Shown here in pieces: positions 47,421 through 57,691 of a stretch of 64,000 nt of DNA. Position 1 is the first letter of the stretch. Each line of letters starts with the position of its first letter. The DNA lies in contig JAUMYZ010000006.1 of the NCBI GenBank assembly GCA_030528385.1, forward strand, positions 1 to 64,000, given 5' to 3'. The position numbers and the translations under genes are program-made. This DNA comes from Moraxella sp. GTDB taxonomy: Bacteria > Pseudomonadota > Gammaproteobacteria > Pseudomonadales > Moraxellaceae. The notes beneath the pieces are model-generated. The model was not told the DNA's origin, searched no databases, and worked only from the letters and a program-made list of their open reading frames with translations.

Positions 47421-47966
47421 ATGGCACTCACAAAAGGCGTACATCATGTGGCGTATCGCTGTAAAGACGCCAAAGAAACTGTAGAATGGTACCAAAAGCA
47501 TTTGGACATGAATTTTGTGCTGGCGATTGCCGAAGACAAAGTGCCGTCCACGGGCGAACCTGACCCTTATATGCACATTTTTTTGGACGCAGGCGGTGGT
47601 AATATTTTGGCGTTTTTTGAATTGCCCACCAAACCAGAGATGGGGCGTGATGAAAACACCCCCATTTGGACACAGCATTTGGCACTTAAAGTCGCCGACA
47701 TGGACACCTTGCTTGCCACCAAAGACAAACTCATCGCAGGTGGTGTGGACGTGTTAGGCCCTGTCAATCATACGCTGTTTCACTCCATTTACTTTTTTGA
47801 CCCCAGTGGACACCGCATTGAGCTGGCTTGCGATGTTGCCACCCCCAAGATGAACAAGGCGTTGGACAAGGTCAAATGGGACATGCTCAACGATTGGGCT
47901 GCCACCAAAAAAGCCCCCCAGCACGCCCGTTGGATACACGATGGCACCGAGCCACCTGATGTGTGA
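47421..47966 (+). CDS. VOC-superfamily (glyoxalase/extradiol dioxygenase fold) protein
   Basis: 181 residues, two betaalphabetabetabeta modules. Candidate metal ligands His9 (GVHHVAYR), Glu67 (AFFELP), His86 (TQHLALKV) and Glu134 (HRIELAC) have the spacing of the glyoxalase I quartet. It lies between hpd and fahA exactly where a homogentisate dioxygenase step is needed and no hmgA is present, so it may act on homogentisate or its cleavage products; that is an inference. AAGGAG precedes the ATG. Confidence 0.82.
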   Translation: MALTKGVHHVAYRCKDAKETVEWYQKHLDMNFVLAIAEDKVPSTGEPDPYMHIFLDAGGGNILAFFELPTKPEMGRDENTPIWTQHLALKVADMDTLLATKDKLIAGGVDVLGPVNHTLFHSIYFFDPSGHRIELACDVATPKMNKALDKVKWDMLNDWAATKKAPQHARWIHDGTEPPDV

Positions 47967-48039
47967 TGGTGTATATTGCTGTTTATTATGCCAACATTGA
48001 AATTCACTTTAGACATTTTAACCCCAAAAGGAGTATATG

Positions 48040-48405
48040 ATGAAATGGTCATGGTTTGTTTGTGCTTTATTGGCGTGTACTGGTCATTTGGCTTATGCCA
48101 AAACAGGCAATTACATGGACGATAAGCATAACTGCACCACCCGTCATATCCAGCAAGGTGAAAACGTGGCGTTTGTGGTACATTCTGCCAACCACGAAAA
48201 CGGCGGTATGATTGTGGTCTCTACCACCAATATCAATGCCAAGCTCTATAAGGACGGTCAAGACGTCAGCGACTTATTGGAGCCCTATATCAATGCCGAT
48301 ACCAAGGCAGAAGGCGTTGTCGCTTATCTTGATACAGTGGGTAATTATCGGTTAGTTACTACCAACAGTGGACAAGGCTCAGTATGCGTTGCTAGACCTA
48401 GCTAA
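48040..48405 (+). CDS. Small exported protein in the tyrosine operon
   Basis: Not recognised. 121 residues with a signal peptide (WSWFVCALLACTGHLAYA), then a small beta-rich domain with two cysteines (DDKHNCTTRH and GSVCVARPS) likely to form a disulfide in the periplasm. AAGGAG is best spaced for ATG 48040, the second of two adjacent ATGs. It sits 73 bp after the VOC gene and 21 bp before fahA, so it is in the operon; a periplasmic protein there is unexpected. Confidence 0.72.
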   Translation: MKWSWFVCALLACTGHLAYAKTGNYMDDKHNCTTRHIQQGENVAFVVHSANHENGGMIVVSTTNINAKLYKDGQDVSDLLEPYINADTKAEGVVAYLDTVGNYRLVTTNSGQGSVCVARPS

Positions 48406-48426
48406 ACCAAATGGATAAGGAATATT

Positions 48427-49428
48427 ATGAAACTTGCTACCCTAAACCAAGGCGGACGTGATGGGCGTCTTATCGTGGTCAGTCGTGATTTAAGCCGTTA
48501 TGTGCTTGCCCCCATCAACACCCTACAAAACGCCTTAGATAATTGGGAGAATGCCAAGCCTACCCTAGTCGCCGTTTATGATGAGCTAAATGCCAATCCT
48601 AGCATGGGCGACACCTTTGACCCCAACGCCTGCCATTCGCCCCTGCCACGAGCTTATCAATGGGCGGACGGCTCGGCTTATCTTAATCATGTGGAGCTGG
48701 TGCGTAAGGCTCGTAACTCTGAAGTGCCAGCGTCTTTTTATGATGACCCGCTGATGTATCAAGGTGGCTCGGACAGCTTTATCACCCCGCGTGGCGAGAT
48801 TTTGGCACGTCCTGAATGGGGCATTGATTTTGAAGCCGAAGTGGTGGTGGTCAGCACCGACCTAAAACAAGGGGCAACGCTTGACGACACCGCCAAAGCC
48901 ATTTGTCTGATTGGGCTGGTCAATGACGTGTCTTTGCGTGGGCTGATTCCTGCCGAGCTTGCCAAGGGCTTTGGCTTTTTTCAAAGCAAACCTGCGTCCG
49001 CGTTTAGCCCTGTGTTTGTTACACCCGATGAGTTGGGCGACGCTTGGGCGGACAACAAAGTCCATCTGCCCCTAAGAGTTAGCCTAAATGACAAACTCTT
49101 TGGCTATCCCAATGCAGGGCAAGACATGACCTTTAACTTTGCCCAGCTGCTCGCCCATGTAACCAAAACCCGTGATGTGGCAGCAGGGACGATTATTGGC
49201 TCGGGCACGGTGTCTAATAAGCAAGACAATCTGTATGGCTCATCGGTAGAGCATGGCGGGGTGGGCTATTGCTGTTTGGCAGAAGTGCGCATGTATGAAA
49301 CCATTGAGACAGGCTCGTCTGTTACGCCGTTTTTGCAACATGGTGATGTGGTACAAATACAAATGCTGGACAAAGACGGCAAGGACATTTTTGGCACGAT
49401 TATCAACCGCGTCAATACCCAGTATTAG
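48427..49428 (+). CDS. fahA: Fumarylacetoacetase
   Basis: Hydrolyses fumarylacetoacetate to fumarate and acetoacetate. 333 residues, the bacterial short form. Metal- and substrate-binding segments: WGIDFEAEVVVVSTDLK near residue 135, DVSLRGLIPAEL, and GSGTVSNKQDNLYG toward the C-terminus. AAGGA precedes its ATG. Lies between the small exported protein and nhaC. Confidence 0.92.
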   Translation: MKLATLNQGGRDGRLIVVSRDLSRYVLAPINTLQNALDNWENAKPTLVAVYDELNANPSMGDTFDPNACHSPLPRAYQWADGSAYLNHVELVRKARNSEVPASFYDDPLMYQGGSDSFITPRGEILARPEWGIDFEAEVVVVSTDLKQGATLDDTAKAICLIGLVNDVSLRGLIPAELAKGFGFFQSKPASAFSPVFVTPDELGDAWADNKVHLPLRVSLNDKLFGYPNAGQDMTFNFAQLLAHVTKTRDVAAGTIIGSGTVSNKQDNLYGSSVEHGGVGYCCLAEVRMYETIETGSSVTPFLQHGDVVQIQMLDKDGKDIFGTIINRVNTQY

Positions 49429-49594
49429 CCAAACAATCAAAATAACTGCCAGTCAAATCAGGCAAAAAACAAGGACACGCCAAGCGGGCACGCTTTACAA
49501 ATCTTAACAAGCTGGCTATTATGTTTTTAGTTTTGTTTTAAAATGCTTAAGCTAAGATTTGTGTGCCAATTTGGCAAACGACAAGGATAATGTT

Positions 49595-50986
49595 ATGAAA
49601 GAAACTTTACTCAATATGCAACCCACCCAAGCGGTGCCACTGGCAGCAGCATTGGTGGCGGTGCTCGGCATTACCATGATTGCGTGGGGCTGGGTGCCCC
49701 ATCTGTCGCTGATTTTGGTGATTGTCGGACTGCTGATGTTTGGGCTTATCAAAAAAGTTAAGTTTGACGACATGCAGACACGCATGGCAGATGGGGTGAT
49801 GACAGGCATTGGGGCGATTTATCTGTTTTCGTTTATTGGGCTGTTGGTCTCGGCACTGATGATGGCAGGCACCATTCCCACCTTGATTTATTATGGTTTT
49901 AATGTGCTCTCGCCTGCCACCTTTTATCTGTCCGCCTTTGTGCTCGCTTCGGTGATTGGTATCGCGCTTGGCAGCGGCTTTACTACCTGTGCCACCGTGG
50001 GCGTGGCGTTTTTGGGCATGGCGAGTGCCTTTGATGCCAACCCTGCCATCGTCGCCGGAGCGGTGGTGTCAGGGGCACTGTTTGGCGATAAAATGTCGCC
50101 CCTATCAGACACCACCAGCATTGCCGCGTCCATTGTGGGCATTGACCTGTTTGAGCACATTCGTAACATGATGTATACCACTGTGCCCGCTTGGCTCATC
50201 ACGGCGATGATTTTTTGGGTGCTGTCAAGACAAGGTGCCAACGCCGACCTAAGCGACATTGCCGTATTACAGCAACAACTGCTTGACAGTGGCTTGGTGC
50301 ACGGTTATTCGTTCATTCCCTTTGTGGTGCTGGTGGCACTGGCAGTCATGCGAGTCAATGCCATCTATACCATCACCGCCACCATTGCGGTCAGCCTTGT
50401 ATTAACTTATCTGCACAGCACGCCGAGCCTAAGCGATTTGGGTGGGTGGTTCTTTGCAGGTTATGCCCCTGCTGAAAATCTTGACTTGGGAGCGGTGGGC
50501 AAACTGGTGTCGCGTGGCGGTTTACAAAGCATGTTTTTTAGCCAATTGTTGGTGATTTTGGCACTGTCTTTGGGTGGGCTGCTGCACGCTTTGGGTATTT
50601 TGCCCGCCTTGCTTGATGGGGCTAGACACCTGCTTACCAAAGCCAGTCGTGGGGTGATGGCAGCGGCGGCAACGTCTTTTGGGGTGAACGTGCTCGTTGG
50701 TGAGCAGTATTTGAGCCTGTTGTTGTCTGGCAATACCTTTTTGCCCGAATTTAAGCGTCTGGGTTTGCACCCACGCAACTTGGCACGCACCATTGAAGAC
50801 GCTGGCACGGTCATCAACCCATTGGTGCCTTGGGGCGTGTATGGGGTGTTTTTGGCGGGGGTGTTTGGCATGCCAGTGATTGATTATGTGCCTTATGCTT
50901 TCTTTTGCTGGCTTAGTCTTGCCTTGACGCTGATTTTTGGTTTTACAGGCATCACCATCAGCCGTATTGAGCCAGAGCATACTTAA
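49595..50986 (+). CDS. NhaC-family Na+/H+ antiporter
   Basis: Inner-membrane transporter, 463 residues, about eleven helices. Conserved stretches GSGFTTCATVGVAFLG, GALFGDKMSPLSDTTSIAAS and NPLVPWGVYG identify the family. I start at ATG 49595 with AAGGATAA before it rather than the longer frame at 49559. Placed within a tyrosine-degradation operon, it may move an aromatic substrate rather than only Na+ and H+; no direct evidence. Confidence 0.85.
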   Translation: MKETLLNMQPTQAVPLAAALVAVLGITMIAWGWVPHLSLILVIVGLLMFGLIKKVKFDDMQTRMADGVMTGIGAIYLFSFIGLLVSALMMAGTIPTLIYYGFNVLSPATFYLSAFVLASVIGIALGSGFTTCATVGVAFLGMASAFDANPAIVAGAVVSGALFGDKMSPLSDTTSIAASIVGIDLFEHIRNMMYTTVPAWLITAMIFWVLSRQGANADLSDIAVLQQQLLDSGLVHGYSFIPFVVLVALAVMRVNAIYTITATIAVSLVLTYLHSTPSLSDLGGWFFAGYAPAENLDLGAVGKLVSRGGLQSMFFSQLLVILALSLGGLLHALGILPALLDGARHLLTKASRGVMAAAATSFGVNVLVGEQYLSLLLSGNTFLPEFKRLGLHPRNLARTIEDAGTVINPLVPWGVYGVFLAGVFGMPVIDYVPYAFFCWLSLALTLIFGFTGITISRIEPEHT

Positions 50987-51012
50987 CTTTATTCGCCCTT
51001 TGGGAGCAAGCA

Positions 51013-51651
51013 ATGATGAAACTGTATTCTTATTTTCGCTCATCAGCAAGTTTTCGGGTGCGTATTGCACTGGCATTAAAAGGTTTGGATTTTGAAGTGA
51101 TACCAATCAATTTGCGTAGCGGCGAACAAAAAACAAGCGACTATCGCAGTATCAACCCCCAAGGCTTTGTGCCTGCTTTAAAAGACAATGGACAAGTCAT
51201 CGCCCAATCACTTGCCATCATGGAATATTTGGACGAAGCCTATCCAAACACGCCACCTTTGTTGCCACAAGATATTGGGCAAAGGGCAACCGTACGAGCA
51301 TTGGTACAACTCATTGCTTGTGAAATTCACCCCTTAAACAATTTGCGTGTCCTAAACTATCTGACCGACACGCTGGGTTTGAGTGAAAAAGTCATGACGG
51401 ATTGGTACGCTCATTGGGTCAATGAAGGCTTTATAGTTTTGGAAAAAGAGCTACAAAAACACATGGGGTTCTATGCTTATGGCAACACCCCAACTTTGGT
51501 GGATTGTTTTTTGGTGCCACAAGTGTTTAATGCCAAACGCATTAACATGGACTTGAGCATTTATCCAAACATCACTCGCGTGGTGGACAACTGTATGAAA
51601 CTTGACGCATTTAGACAAGCAAGTCCTGCAAATCAAGTGGACGCCATATAA
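51013..51651 (+). CDS. maiA: Maleylacetoacetate isomerase
   Basis: Glutathione S-transferase zeta family, 212 residues; isomerises maleylacetoacetate to fumarylacetoacetate. N-terminal LYSYFRSSASFRVRIALALKG carries the glutathione site; most relatives have SSC here, and this one has SSA. INPQGFVPALKDNG and QSLAIMEYLDE bind glutathione. Also C-terminal DTLVDC-type segment (TPTLVDCFLVPQVFNAKR). Preceded by GGGAG. In the operon, but it can be needed only if the ring is opened to maleylacetoacetate. Confidence 0.9.
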   Translation: MMKLYSYFRSSASFRVRIALALKGLDFEVIPINLRSGEQKTSDYRSINPQGFVPALKDNGQVIAQSLAIMEYLDEAYPNTPPLLPQDIGQRATVRALVQLIACEIHPLNNLRVLNYLTDTLGLSEKVMTDWYAHWVNEGFIVLEKELQKHMGFYAYGNTPTLVDCFLVPQVFNAKRINMDLSIYPNITRVVDNCMKLDAFRQASPANQVDAI

Positions 51652-51724
51652 CCCCTTTTAACTCAATCAAATCATTAAAACTTGCAAACCAAGAATTTTG
51701 TAATGCCGATGGCAAGGAGCAATA

Positions 51725-52426
51725 ATGAGTTCAAAAGTCTACAAAAATGCCAAATCTGCCTTAGCCGACATTGTGGCAGATGGTCAAACCATTGCCGTCG
51801 GTGGCTTTGGATTGTGTGGCATTCCTGAAAGTTTAATCAGTGCCCTACAAGATACGGGTGTCAAAAACTTAACCTGTATCAGCAACAACGCTGGCGTTGA
51901 TGATTTTGGGCTTGGACTGCTGCTACAAACCCGCCAAATCAAAAAAATGATAGCGTCCTATGTCGGCGAAAACAAAGAATTTGAACGCCAGTTTTTATCA
52001 GGTGAGCTTGAAGTTGAGCTCACCCCACAAGGCACTTTGGCAGAAAAATTGCGAGCGGGCGGTGCGGGTATTCCTGCCTTTTTTACCAAAACAGGGGTTG
52101 GCACACAGGTGGCAGACGGCAAAGAAGTGCGGGTCTTTGATGGTCAAGAATACATTTTGGAGCACTCACTTACCGCCGATGTGGCACTGGTCAAAGCCTA
52201 TAAAGCCGACAAAATGGGCAATCTGATTTTTCGTAAAACCGCCCGCAACTTTAATCCCGATGTCGCCACCGCTGGCAAAATCACCGTGGTAGAAGTAGAA
52301 CAGCTGGTGGAAACAGGCGAGCTTGACCCTGATGACATTCACCTGTCAGGCATTTATATCCATCGCATTGTGGTCAATGCCAGTCCCGAAAAACGCATTG
52401 AACAACGCACCACCAGACAAGGTTAA
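51725..52426 (+). CDS. scoA: Succinyl-CoA:3-ketoacid CoA-transferase subunit A
   Basis: 233 residues. N-terminal [16 protein letters not shown] and [11 protein letters not shown] are the subunit A signatures; C-terminal [10 protein letters not shown]. Together with subunit B transfers CoA from succinyl-CoA to acetoacetate, joining the end of tyrosine breakdown to acetoacetyl-CoA. AAGGAG precedes the ATG; 20 bp before scoB. Confidence 0.93.
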   Translation: MSSKVYKNAKSALADIVADGQTIAVGGFGLCGIPESLISALQDTGVKNLTCISNNAGVDDFGLGLLLQTRQIKKMIASYVGENKEFERQFLSGELEVELTPQGTLAEKLRAGGAGIPAFFTKTGVGTQVADGKEVRVFDGQEYILEHSLTADVALVKAYKADKMGNLIFRKTARNFNPDVATAGKITVVEVEQLVETGELDPDDIHLSGIYIHRIVVNASPEKRIEQRTTRQG

Positions 52427-52446
52427 TAGATTTAAAGGACACAAAC

Positions 52447-53091
52447 ATGGCTTGGACAAGAGAGCAGATGGCACAGCGTGCCGCCCAAGAATTACAAGAC
52501 GGTTTTTATGTCAATTTGGGCATTGGTTTGCCCACTTTGGTCGCCAACTATATCCCCGATGGCATGAATGTCATGCTCCAATCAGAAAATGGACTGCTTG
52601 GCATTGGGGCATTTCCCACAGAAAGTGAGATAGACGCCGATTTAATCAACGCTGGCAAGCAAACCGTAACCACCCAAGCGGGGGCGAGCTTTTTTAGCTC
52701 ATCACAGTCTTTTGCCATGATACGCGGTGGCAAAGTCAATCTTGCCATTTTGGGGGCAATGGAAGTGTCCGAAACTGGCGACCTTGCCAACTGGATGATA
52801 CCAGGTAAGATGGTCAAGGGCATGGGTGGGGCGATGGACTTGGTGGCGGGGGTGCAGCGGGTGATTGTCTTGATGGAACAAGTCAATAAACACGGCGAGC
52901 CCAAAATCCTACCCAAATGCCAACTGCCCTTGACAGGCAAAGGTGTGGTTAATCGCATCATCACCGAACTTGGGGTGTATGATGTAACCGACAAAGGGCT
53001 GGTGCTGGTGGAGCTTGCTGATGGGGTGGCTTTTGATGATGTGCAAAAAGTAACGCCTGTTACCATACATCAAAACCAACACCCAAAATAA
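52447..53091 (+). CDS. scoB: Succinyl-CoA:3-ketoacid CoA-transferase subunit B
   Basis: 214 residues. Early [14 protein letters not shown], then the catalytic glutamate in [12 protein letters not shown], and GAMDLVAG. Follows scoA in the same operon and ends at a strong bidirectional terminator. Confidence 0.94.
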   Translation: MAWTREQMAQRAAQELQDGFYVNLGIGLPTLVANYIPDGMNVMLQSENGLLGIGAFPTESEIDADLINAGKQTVTTQAGASFFSSSQSFAMIRGGKVNLAILGAMEVSETGDLANWMIPGKMVKGMGGAMDLVAGVQRVIVLMEQVNKHGEPKILPKCQLPLTGKGVVNRIITELGVYDVTDKGLVLVELADGVAFDDVQKVTPVTIHQNQHPK

Positions 53092-53113
53092 AAAAGGGCA
53101 AACGCCCTTTTTT
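53090..53113. terminator. Bidirectional terminator between scoB and bamB
   Basis: AAAAAAGGGC (53090-53099), loop AAAC, GCCCTTTTTT (53104-53113). It ends both the tyrosine operon and the leftward bamB unit; the bamB stop overlaps its edge. Confidence 0.92.
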
Positions 53114-54281
53114 AAAACTGCCACACATTGACCACGCCATCGCCAGTTTGCGTATATAGATGACGGTTTTGGGTATGCAGACTGGTAAGTTGACCTTTGG
53201 TTTCGGTGCGACTGACGATTTTGCCTACATTATTAAAAATATGTATCACACCATCTAAATCACCTACCGCCACATAATCCCCGATGGCAATAGGATTGGT
53301 CAGTTTGCGGTATTTTAGTTCGCTGTTTTTCCAAACTTCTTGACCTGTTAGGCGGTCAAATGCCACCACATCGCCATCAAGACTTGTACCAATCAGCAGA
53401 TTGTCCAATGCGGTTAAACTTTTATTGCTCGCCAAAGACACAGCAAAGATGGTTTGACCTGTACGCATATCAAAGCCCATCAACTGACCACTATAGCTGG
53501 CAACATACAGATAGTTGTCCACCACCAATGGCACGCCATCAACATCGCTCATGCGGTGTACTTGACTGCCCCCAACGGCATGTCCAATACGGCGTGTCCA
53601 AAGCGGTGTGCCCGTTTGTGGGTTGATGGCATGGATACGCCCATCGGCCGTGCCAAAAACCACTTCTCGTCTGTTCAAATACAACGGCACTGCCATACCA
53701 CGCACGCTGACACTTGGCACTTGGGTGCCAAACTGCCAAATCACTTTGCCTGTGTGTTTGTTTAAACCATAAAGCACGCCATCATTGGTAGAAAGAAGCA
53801 CTTTGTCATCAATCACCACACTTGACGCCAGTGATACACTGGGCAATGACTGTTGCCATAAAATGTCGCCCGTTTGCACGTTCATTGACAACACAGTGCC
53901 CGAACGCGTGCCAACGATTGCCACGTCATCATCAGCCCCAACACCACTGCTGATGACATCTTTGACATCAACCGACCATAAAAGCTGCCGACCCCGATAA
54001 GCACTGACCACCCCAGAGCGACTGGCAGCAACCAGTAATTCGCCCACTTGGGCAACGTGTAAATCTGGTACATCTTTTTTGTTAACACCCTTAGAAAAAC
54101 GCCCCCCACCTTGTGGCAAAGACACACTCATCACGGGACTCAGCACAGCAGCCGCCTGCTCAAGTTTGACCAATTTGGCTGGTTTTTTCTCTTGGGGTTT
54201 GATGGTTTTTTGGCAACCCGTACTCAGTGTAACAGCCACCAAAGCGCCAGCCAACAAGACAAGTGCAAAACGTTGTTGCAT
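53112..54281 (-). CDS. bamB: Outer-membrane assembly lipoprotein BamB
   Basis: 389 residues; lipobox STGC places it in the outer membrane as part of the BAM complex. The rest is an eight-bladed PQQ-type beta-propeller with recurring GxVxALDxxTGxxxW blades (TGDILWQQSL, TGKVIWQFG, TGTPLWTRRI, TGQEVWKN). Start ATG 54281 has AAGGA 6 nt upstream. Last gene of the leftward cluster rlmN-to-bamB. Confidence 0.93.
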   Translation of the reverse strand: MQQRFALVLLAGALVAVTLSTGCQKTIKPQEKKPAKLVKLEQAAAVLSPVMSVSLPQGGGRFSKGVNKKDVPDLHVAQVGELLVAASRSGVVSAYRGRQLLWSVDVKDVISSGVGADDDVAIVGTRSGTVLSMNVQTGDILWQQSLPSVSLASSVVIDDKVLLSTNDGVLYGLNKHTGKVIWQFGTQVPSVSVRGMAVPLYLNRREVVFGTADGRIHAINPQTGTPLWTRRIGHAVGGSQVHRMSDVDGVPLVVDNYLYVASYSGQLMGFDMRTGQTIFAVSLASNKSLTALDNLLIGTSLDGDVVAFDRLTGQEVWKNSELKYRKLTNPIAIGDYVAVGDLDGVIHIFNNVGKIVSRTETKGQLTSLHTQNRHLYTQTGDGVVNVWQF

Positions 54282-54323
54282 ATCCAATCCTTTTTCATTT
54301 TTGCGTTAGTAAATACTCAAGCA

Positions 54324-55097
54324 TCAGTTGCTCAAGACTTGTCCGCCATCAACCGCGCTGGCGTTTGTGGTTACTGCTGGTACGACCACAGGCGATTTTG
54401 GAGTGATGAGCTCAGGGGTCATGCCCAGCGCCTGCATTTTTAAACTCAGCAGTGAACGACTCTCTTGGCGCGCTTTGAGCAACTCCCAAGCCGCTGCATA
54501 AGCCTTTTTGGCGGCTTCTTCGTCGTTTTTGGCAAGATAAATATCCCCAAGCAGCTCTTGACGACTGATGTCAAACGCTTTTGGCAAGGGCTTGTTGGCA
54601 ATGCTTAACGCTTCGTCAATCTCGTTGTTTGCCAATAACAACTGTCCAAGTCGCAAATCGGTCAGCGCCGCCAGACCCGCATCGTCCAACGAGATGTTTT
54701 GTGCTTGCTTGATGGTGGCGATGGCGTCGGCGTATTGTCCATCATCAGATTGATGACGCGCCTTTATCATCAGCGCTTGCCACGCATAAGCGGTTTTGCC
54801 GTGCTCTGCCACCAATTTGTCAATGTCGGCAAGCAACGCGGTTTTTTCTTTGGCAAGCTCGGCTTTGGCGGTATCGTCCAAATCGGGGTTTTCTAGTCCC
54901 AAATTAAGTGCATCATTACGCTCGGCAATTTGGGTATAAAAGTCCGCCGCCACCGTGTCAATTTTGGCATAGTTTTTTTGATAATATTGCCAACCAAAAA
55001 AGCTGGCAAGCACAATAATTATTGCCCAAACAATCTTACTGCCATGCTGTTTTAGGGCACTCATGGCTTCTTTGTCATTGGTTACCAATTCTGTCAT
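54324..55097 (-). CDS. yfgM: Membrane-anchored TPR protein YfgM
   Basis: 257 residues: one N-terminal membrane helix (VWAIIIVLASFFGWQYY) then periplasmic tetratricopeptide repeats (AYAWQALMIKARHQSDDGQYADA and LTDLRLGQLLLANNEIDEAL). Known as an ancillary subunit of SecYEG. Start overlaps the hisS stop by one base pattern (TAATG). Ala/Glu-rich C-terminus. Confidence 0.88.
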   Translation of the reverse strand: MTELVTNDKEAMSALKQHGSKIVWAIIIVLASFFGWQYYQKNYAKIDTVAADFYTQIAERNDALNLGLENPDLDDTAKAELAKEKTALLADIDKLVAEHGKTAYAWQALMIKARHQSDDGQYADAIATIKQAQNISLDDAGLAALTDLRLGQLLLANNEIDEALSIANKPLPKAFDISRQELLGDIYLAKNDEEAAKKAYAAAWELLKARQESRSLLSLKMQALGMTPELITPKSPVVVPAVTTNASAVDGGQVLSN

Positions 55098-56383
55098 TAT
55101 TTACTCTTTTTATCACTTAAGTCAAACGCCACAAATGTCCAATCCTGACTGCTTTGCTCACCCGTCTCCATATTTTTGACGCTCACCGTGCTATTTTTAA
55201 CTTCATCATCGCCAATAATCACGGTAAATTTTGCCCCAGATTTGTCCGCTTTTTTCATTTGTGCTTTTAAACTGGTGGCGGACGCCATCTTGACACGCAA
55301 ATCGGCTCGCTGTGTACGCAGTTCATTGGCATAAAGCACCGCATTAACATACACCGCTTCACTTGCCACCACAAAGACATCACAGTCGGCTTTTTGCTCC
55401 ATAGGATTGACCGTGTCAATGAGTAACATCAAACGTTCCAAACCCAAGGCAAAGCCCACCGCAGGCTCGGACTGCTCCACCTTGCCCCTAACAATGCCCA
55501 CCAGCCCATCATAACGCCCGCCAGCACAGACGGTCGCTTGTGCGCCCAGTTTGTCCGTTACCCACTCAAAGACGGTTTTGTTATAATAATCCAAGCCCCG
55601 CACCAGCCTTTCGTTAATCTCAAAATCAATGCCCAAGGTGTGCAGATAGTCTTGCACCTGCTCAAAATGACGGCGACTGTCCTGCCCCAAAAAGTCGGAC
55701 AATTTGGGAGCGCCCAGCAAAATCGCTTGGGTCTGCTCGTCTTTACTGTCAAGCACTCGCAAAGGGTTTGTTGTAACACGCCTTTGGCTGTCGTCATCTA
55801 GCCCATCAAAATGAGCAGTCAGATAGCCAACCAAAGCTTCTTTATACGCCATGCGTTCGCCAGCTTCACCCAAAGTATTCAGTTGCAGGGTCAAATGCTC
55901 GCCAATCCCCAGTCTTTGCCACATCATCGCCGTCATGGCAATCAGCTCAGCGTCCGCATCAGGCAAAGCACTACCAAAGCTCTCCACCCCCAGCTGGGTA
56001 AACTGACGATACCGCCCTTTTTGTGGGCGTTCATAGCGAAACATCGCCCCCATGTACCACAGTTTTGGCGTGTCGCCACGGGTGAGATTATGCTCCACCA
56101 CCGCCCGCACACAGCCTGCCGTGCCTTCTGGACGCAAGGTCATTGCACCTTCATCGCCTTTGCCACCGCCATGCACCACGCCAAACATCTCTTTTTCCAC
56201 AATGTCAGTGGCTTCACCCACCCCGCGAGCAAACAGCTGGGTCTCTTCTACCAAAGGCAGACGAATTTGGCTGTATCCATAGCTGTCTAGCACTTGGCTT
56301 AGCACACTTTCTACATAACGCCATTTGCCAGTCTCGCTGGGCAAAATATCATTAAAGCCACGAATGGCGGTGATTTTGTTCAT
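55097..56383 (-). CDS. hisS: Histidyl-tRNA synthetase
   Basis: Class II synthetase, 428 residues. N-terminal [11 protein letters not shown], motif 2 [21 protein letters not shown], histidine loops [15 protein letters not shown] and [12 protein letters not shown]. Start ATG 56383 with TTAGGA upstream; a 17-codon longer frame is rejected. Between ispG and yfgM. Confidence 0.97.
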   Translation of the reverse strand: MNKITAIRGFNDILPSETGKWRYVESVLSQVLDSYGYSQIRLPLVEETQLFARGVGEATDIVEKEMFGVVHGGGKGDEGAMTLRPEGTAGCVRAVVEHNLTRGDTPKLWYMGAMFRYERPQKGRYRQFTQLGVESFGSALPDADAELIAMTAMMWQRLGIGEHLTLQLNTLGEAGERMAYKEALVGYLTAHFDGLDDDSQRRVTTNPLRVLDSKDEQTQAILLGAPKLSDFLGQDSRRHFEQVQDYLHTLGIDFEINERLVRGLDYYNKTVFEWVTDKLGAQATVCAGGRYDGLVGIVRGKVEQSEPAVGFALGLERLMLLIDTVNPMEQKADCDVFVVASEAVYVNAVLYANELRTQRADLRVKMASATSLKAQMKKADKSGAKFTVIIGDDEVKNSTVSVKNMETGEQSSQDWTFVAFDLSDKKSK

Positions 56384-56561
56384 GTTTTTTCCTAATAGAA
56401 TTTTTAGCAAATTAACTTCTATATGGCAAACCAAGTATGTTTTTTGGTTTTTTGTTCATAATAAACTTAGGCAAGCCAACAAAAACCATTGGTAAATAAG
56501 TTCAGGGCAAACGCTTTTTAAAAAATTATTGACAATCATGCCAGATTAAATTTAACCCATC

Positions 56562-57680
56562 TTATGATGACACCCTAATAATCTCACCAGCTCGTTTGTC
56601 TTGCAAGACCCTAGCACGTTCACGCACCATTTTTTCAATTTCATCAACCAAAGTTTTGGTATCTATCAGATGGCTTTTTTGTCCGCCACGGTACACCAGT
56701 GAGTTGGGACTTGCTCCCACCACCCCGATGTCGGCTTCTTTGGCTTCACCAGGCCCATTGACTTTACAACCAATCACCGACAAATCAATGGGTTCACGAA
56801 TGTCTTCTAGGCGGGCTTCTAGCTCATTCATCACTTTAATCACGTCAAATTCTTGGCGAGAGCAAGACGGGCAAGCGATAAAATTCACCCCATTGGAGCG
56901 AATGCCCAGCGACTTTAAAATATCAAAGCCGATTTTAATCTCTTCTTCGGGCTCTGCTGCCAGCGAAATTCTCATGGTATCGCCAATGCCATCAAGCAGC
57001 AGTCCACCCAAAGCAATCGCCGATTTGACCGTGCCTGTACGATACACGCCCGCTTCGGTAACCCCAAGGTGCAAGGGGTTGTCAATCTGAGCCGAAATCA
57101 GCCGATAAGCGTCTAGGGTCAAAAAGACATTGCTGGCTTTGACCGAGATTTTATAATTTTGAAAGTCTAATTTTTCTAAAATATCAATATGACGCAAGGC
57201 AGATTCTAGCATTGCTTGCCCTGTTGGCTCGCCGTATTTTTTTTGTAGGTCTTTTTCTAGTGAGCCCGCGTTTACGCCAATGCGAATTGGGACATTGTGG
57301 TGCTTGGCACAGGCGACCACTTCACGCACTTTTTGGTCGTTGCCAATATTACCAGGATTAATGCGCAGACAATCCGCCCCCGCGTCCGCCACCGCTAAGG
57401 CAATCTTATAATCAAAATGAATGTCAGCAATCAGCGGTATGTCCACCTGTTGTTTGATTTTGGCAAACGCCTGCACACTGTCCATCGTTGGCGTGGACAC
57501 CCGCATTAGGTCTGCCCCAGCGTCCACGCACCGCTGTATTTGAGCAACGGTGGCTGCCACATCACAAGTGTCGGTGTTGGTCATGGACTGTACACTGATG
57601 GGCGCATCGCCACCGATGGCGACATTGCCAACGTGGATTTTTTTGGTGGGACGGCGGGTAATGGGGTTGTGGTGGGACAT
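56562..57680 (-). CDS. ispG: (E)-4-hydroxy-3-methylbut-2-enyl-diphosphate synthase IspG
   Basis: [4Fe-4S] enzyme of the MEP isoprenoid route (GcpE), 372 residues. N-terminal TIM barrel ([22 protein letters not shown]), C-terminal cluster cysteines in [13 protein letters not shown] and [16 protein letters not shown]. 11 bp after rodZ. About 180 bp separate it from hisS; a promoter there is possible. Confidence 0.97.
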   Translation of the reverse strand: MSHHNPITRRPTKKIHVGNVAIGGDAPISVQSMTNTDTCDVAATVAQIQRCVDAGADLMRVSTPTMDSVQAFAKIKQQVDIPLIADIHFDYKIALAVADAGADCLRINPGNIGNDQKVREVVACAKHHNVPIRIGVNAGSLEKDLQKKYGEPTGQAMLESALRHIDILEKLDFQNYKISVKASNVFLTLDAYRLISAQIDNPLHLGVTEAGVYRTGTVKSAIALGGLLLDGIGDTMRISLAAEPEEEIKIGFDILKSLGIRSNGVNFIACPSCSRQEFDVIKVMNELEARLEDIREPIDLSVIGCKVNGPGEAKEADIGVVGASPNSLVYRGGQKSHLIDTKTLVDEIEKMVRERARVLQDKRAGEIIRVSS

Positions 57681-57691
57681 GGTATCTCAAA

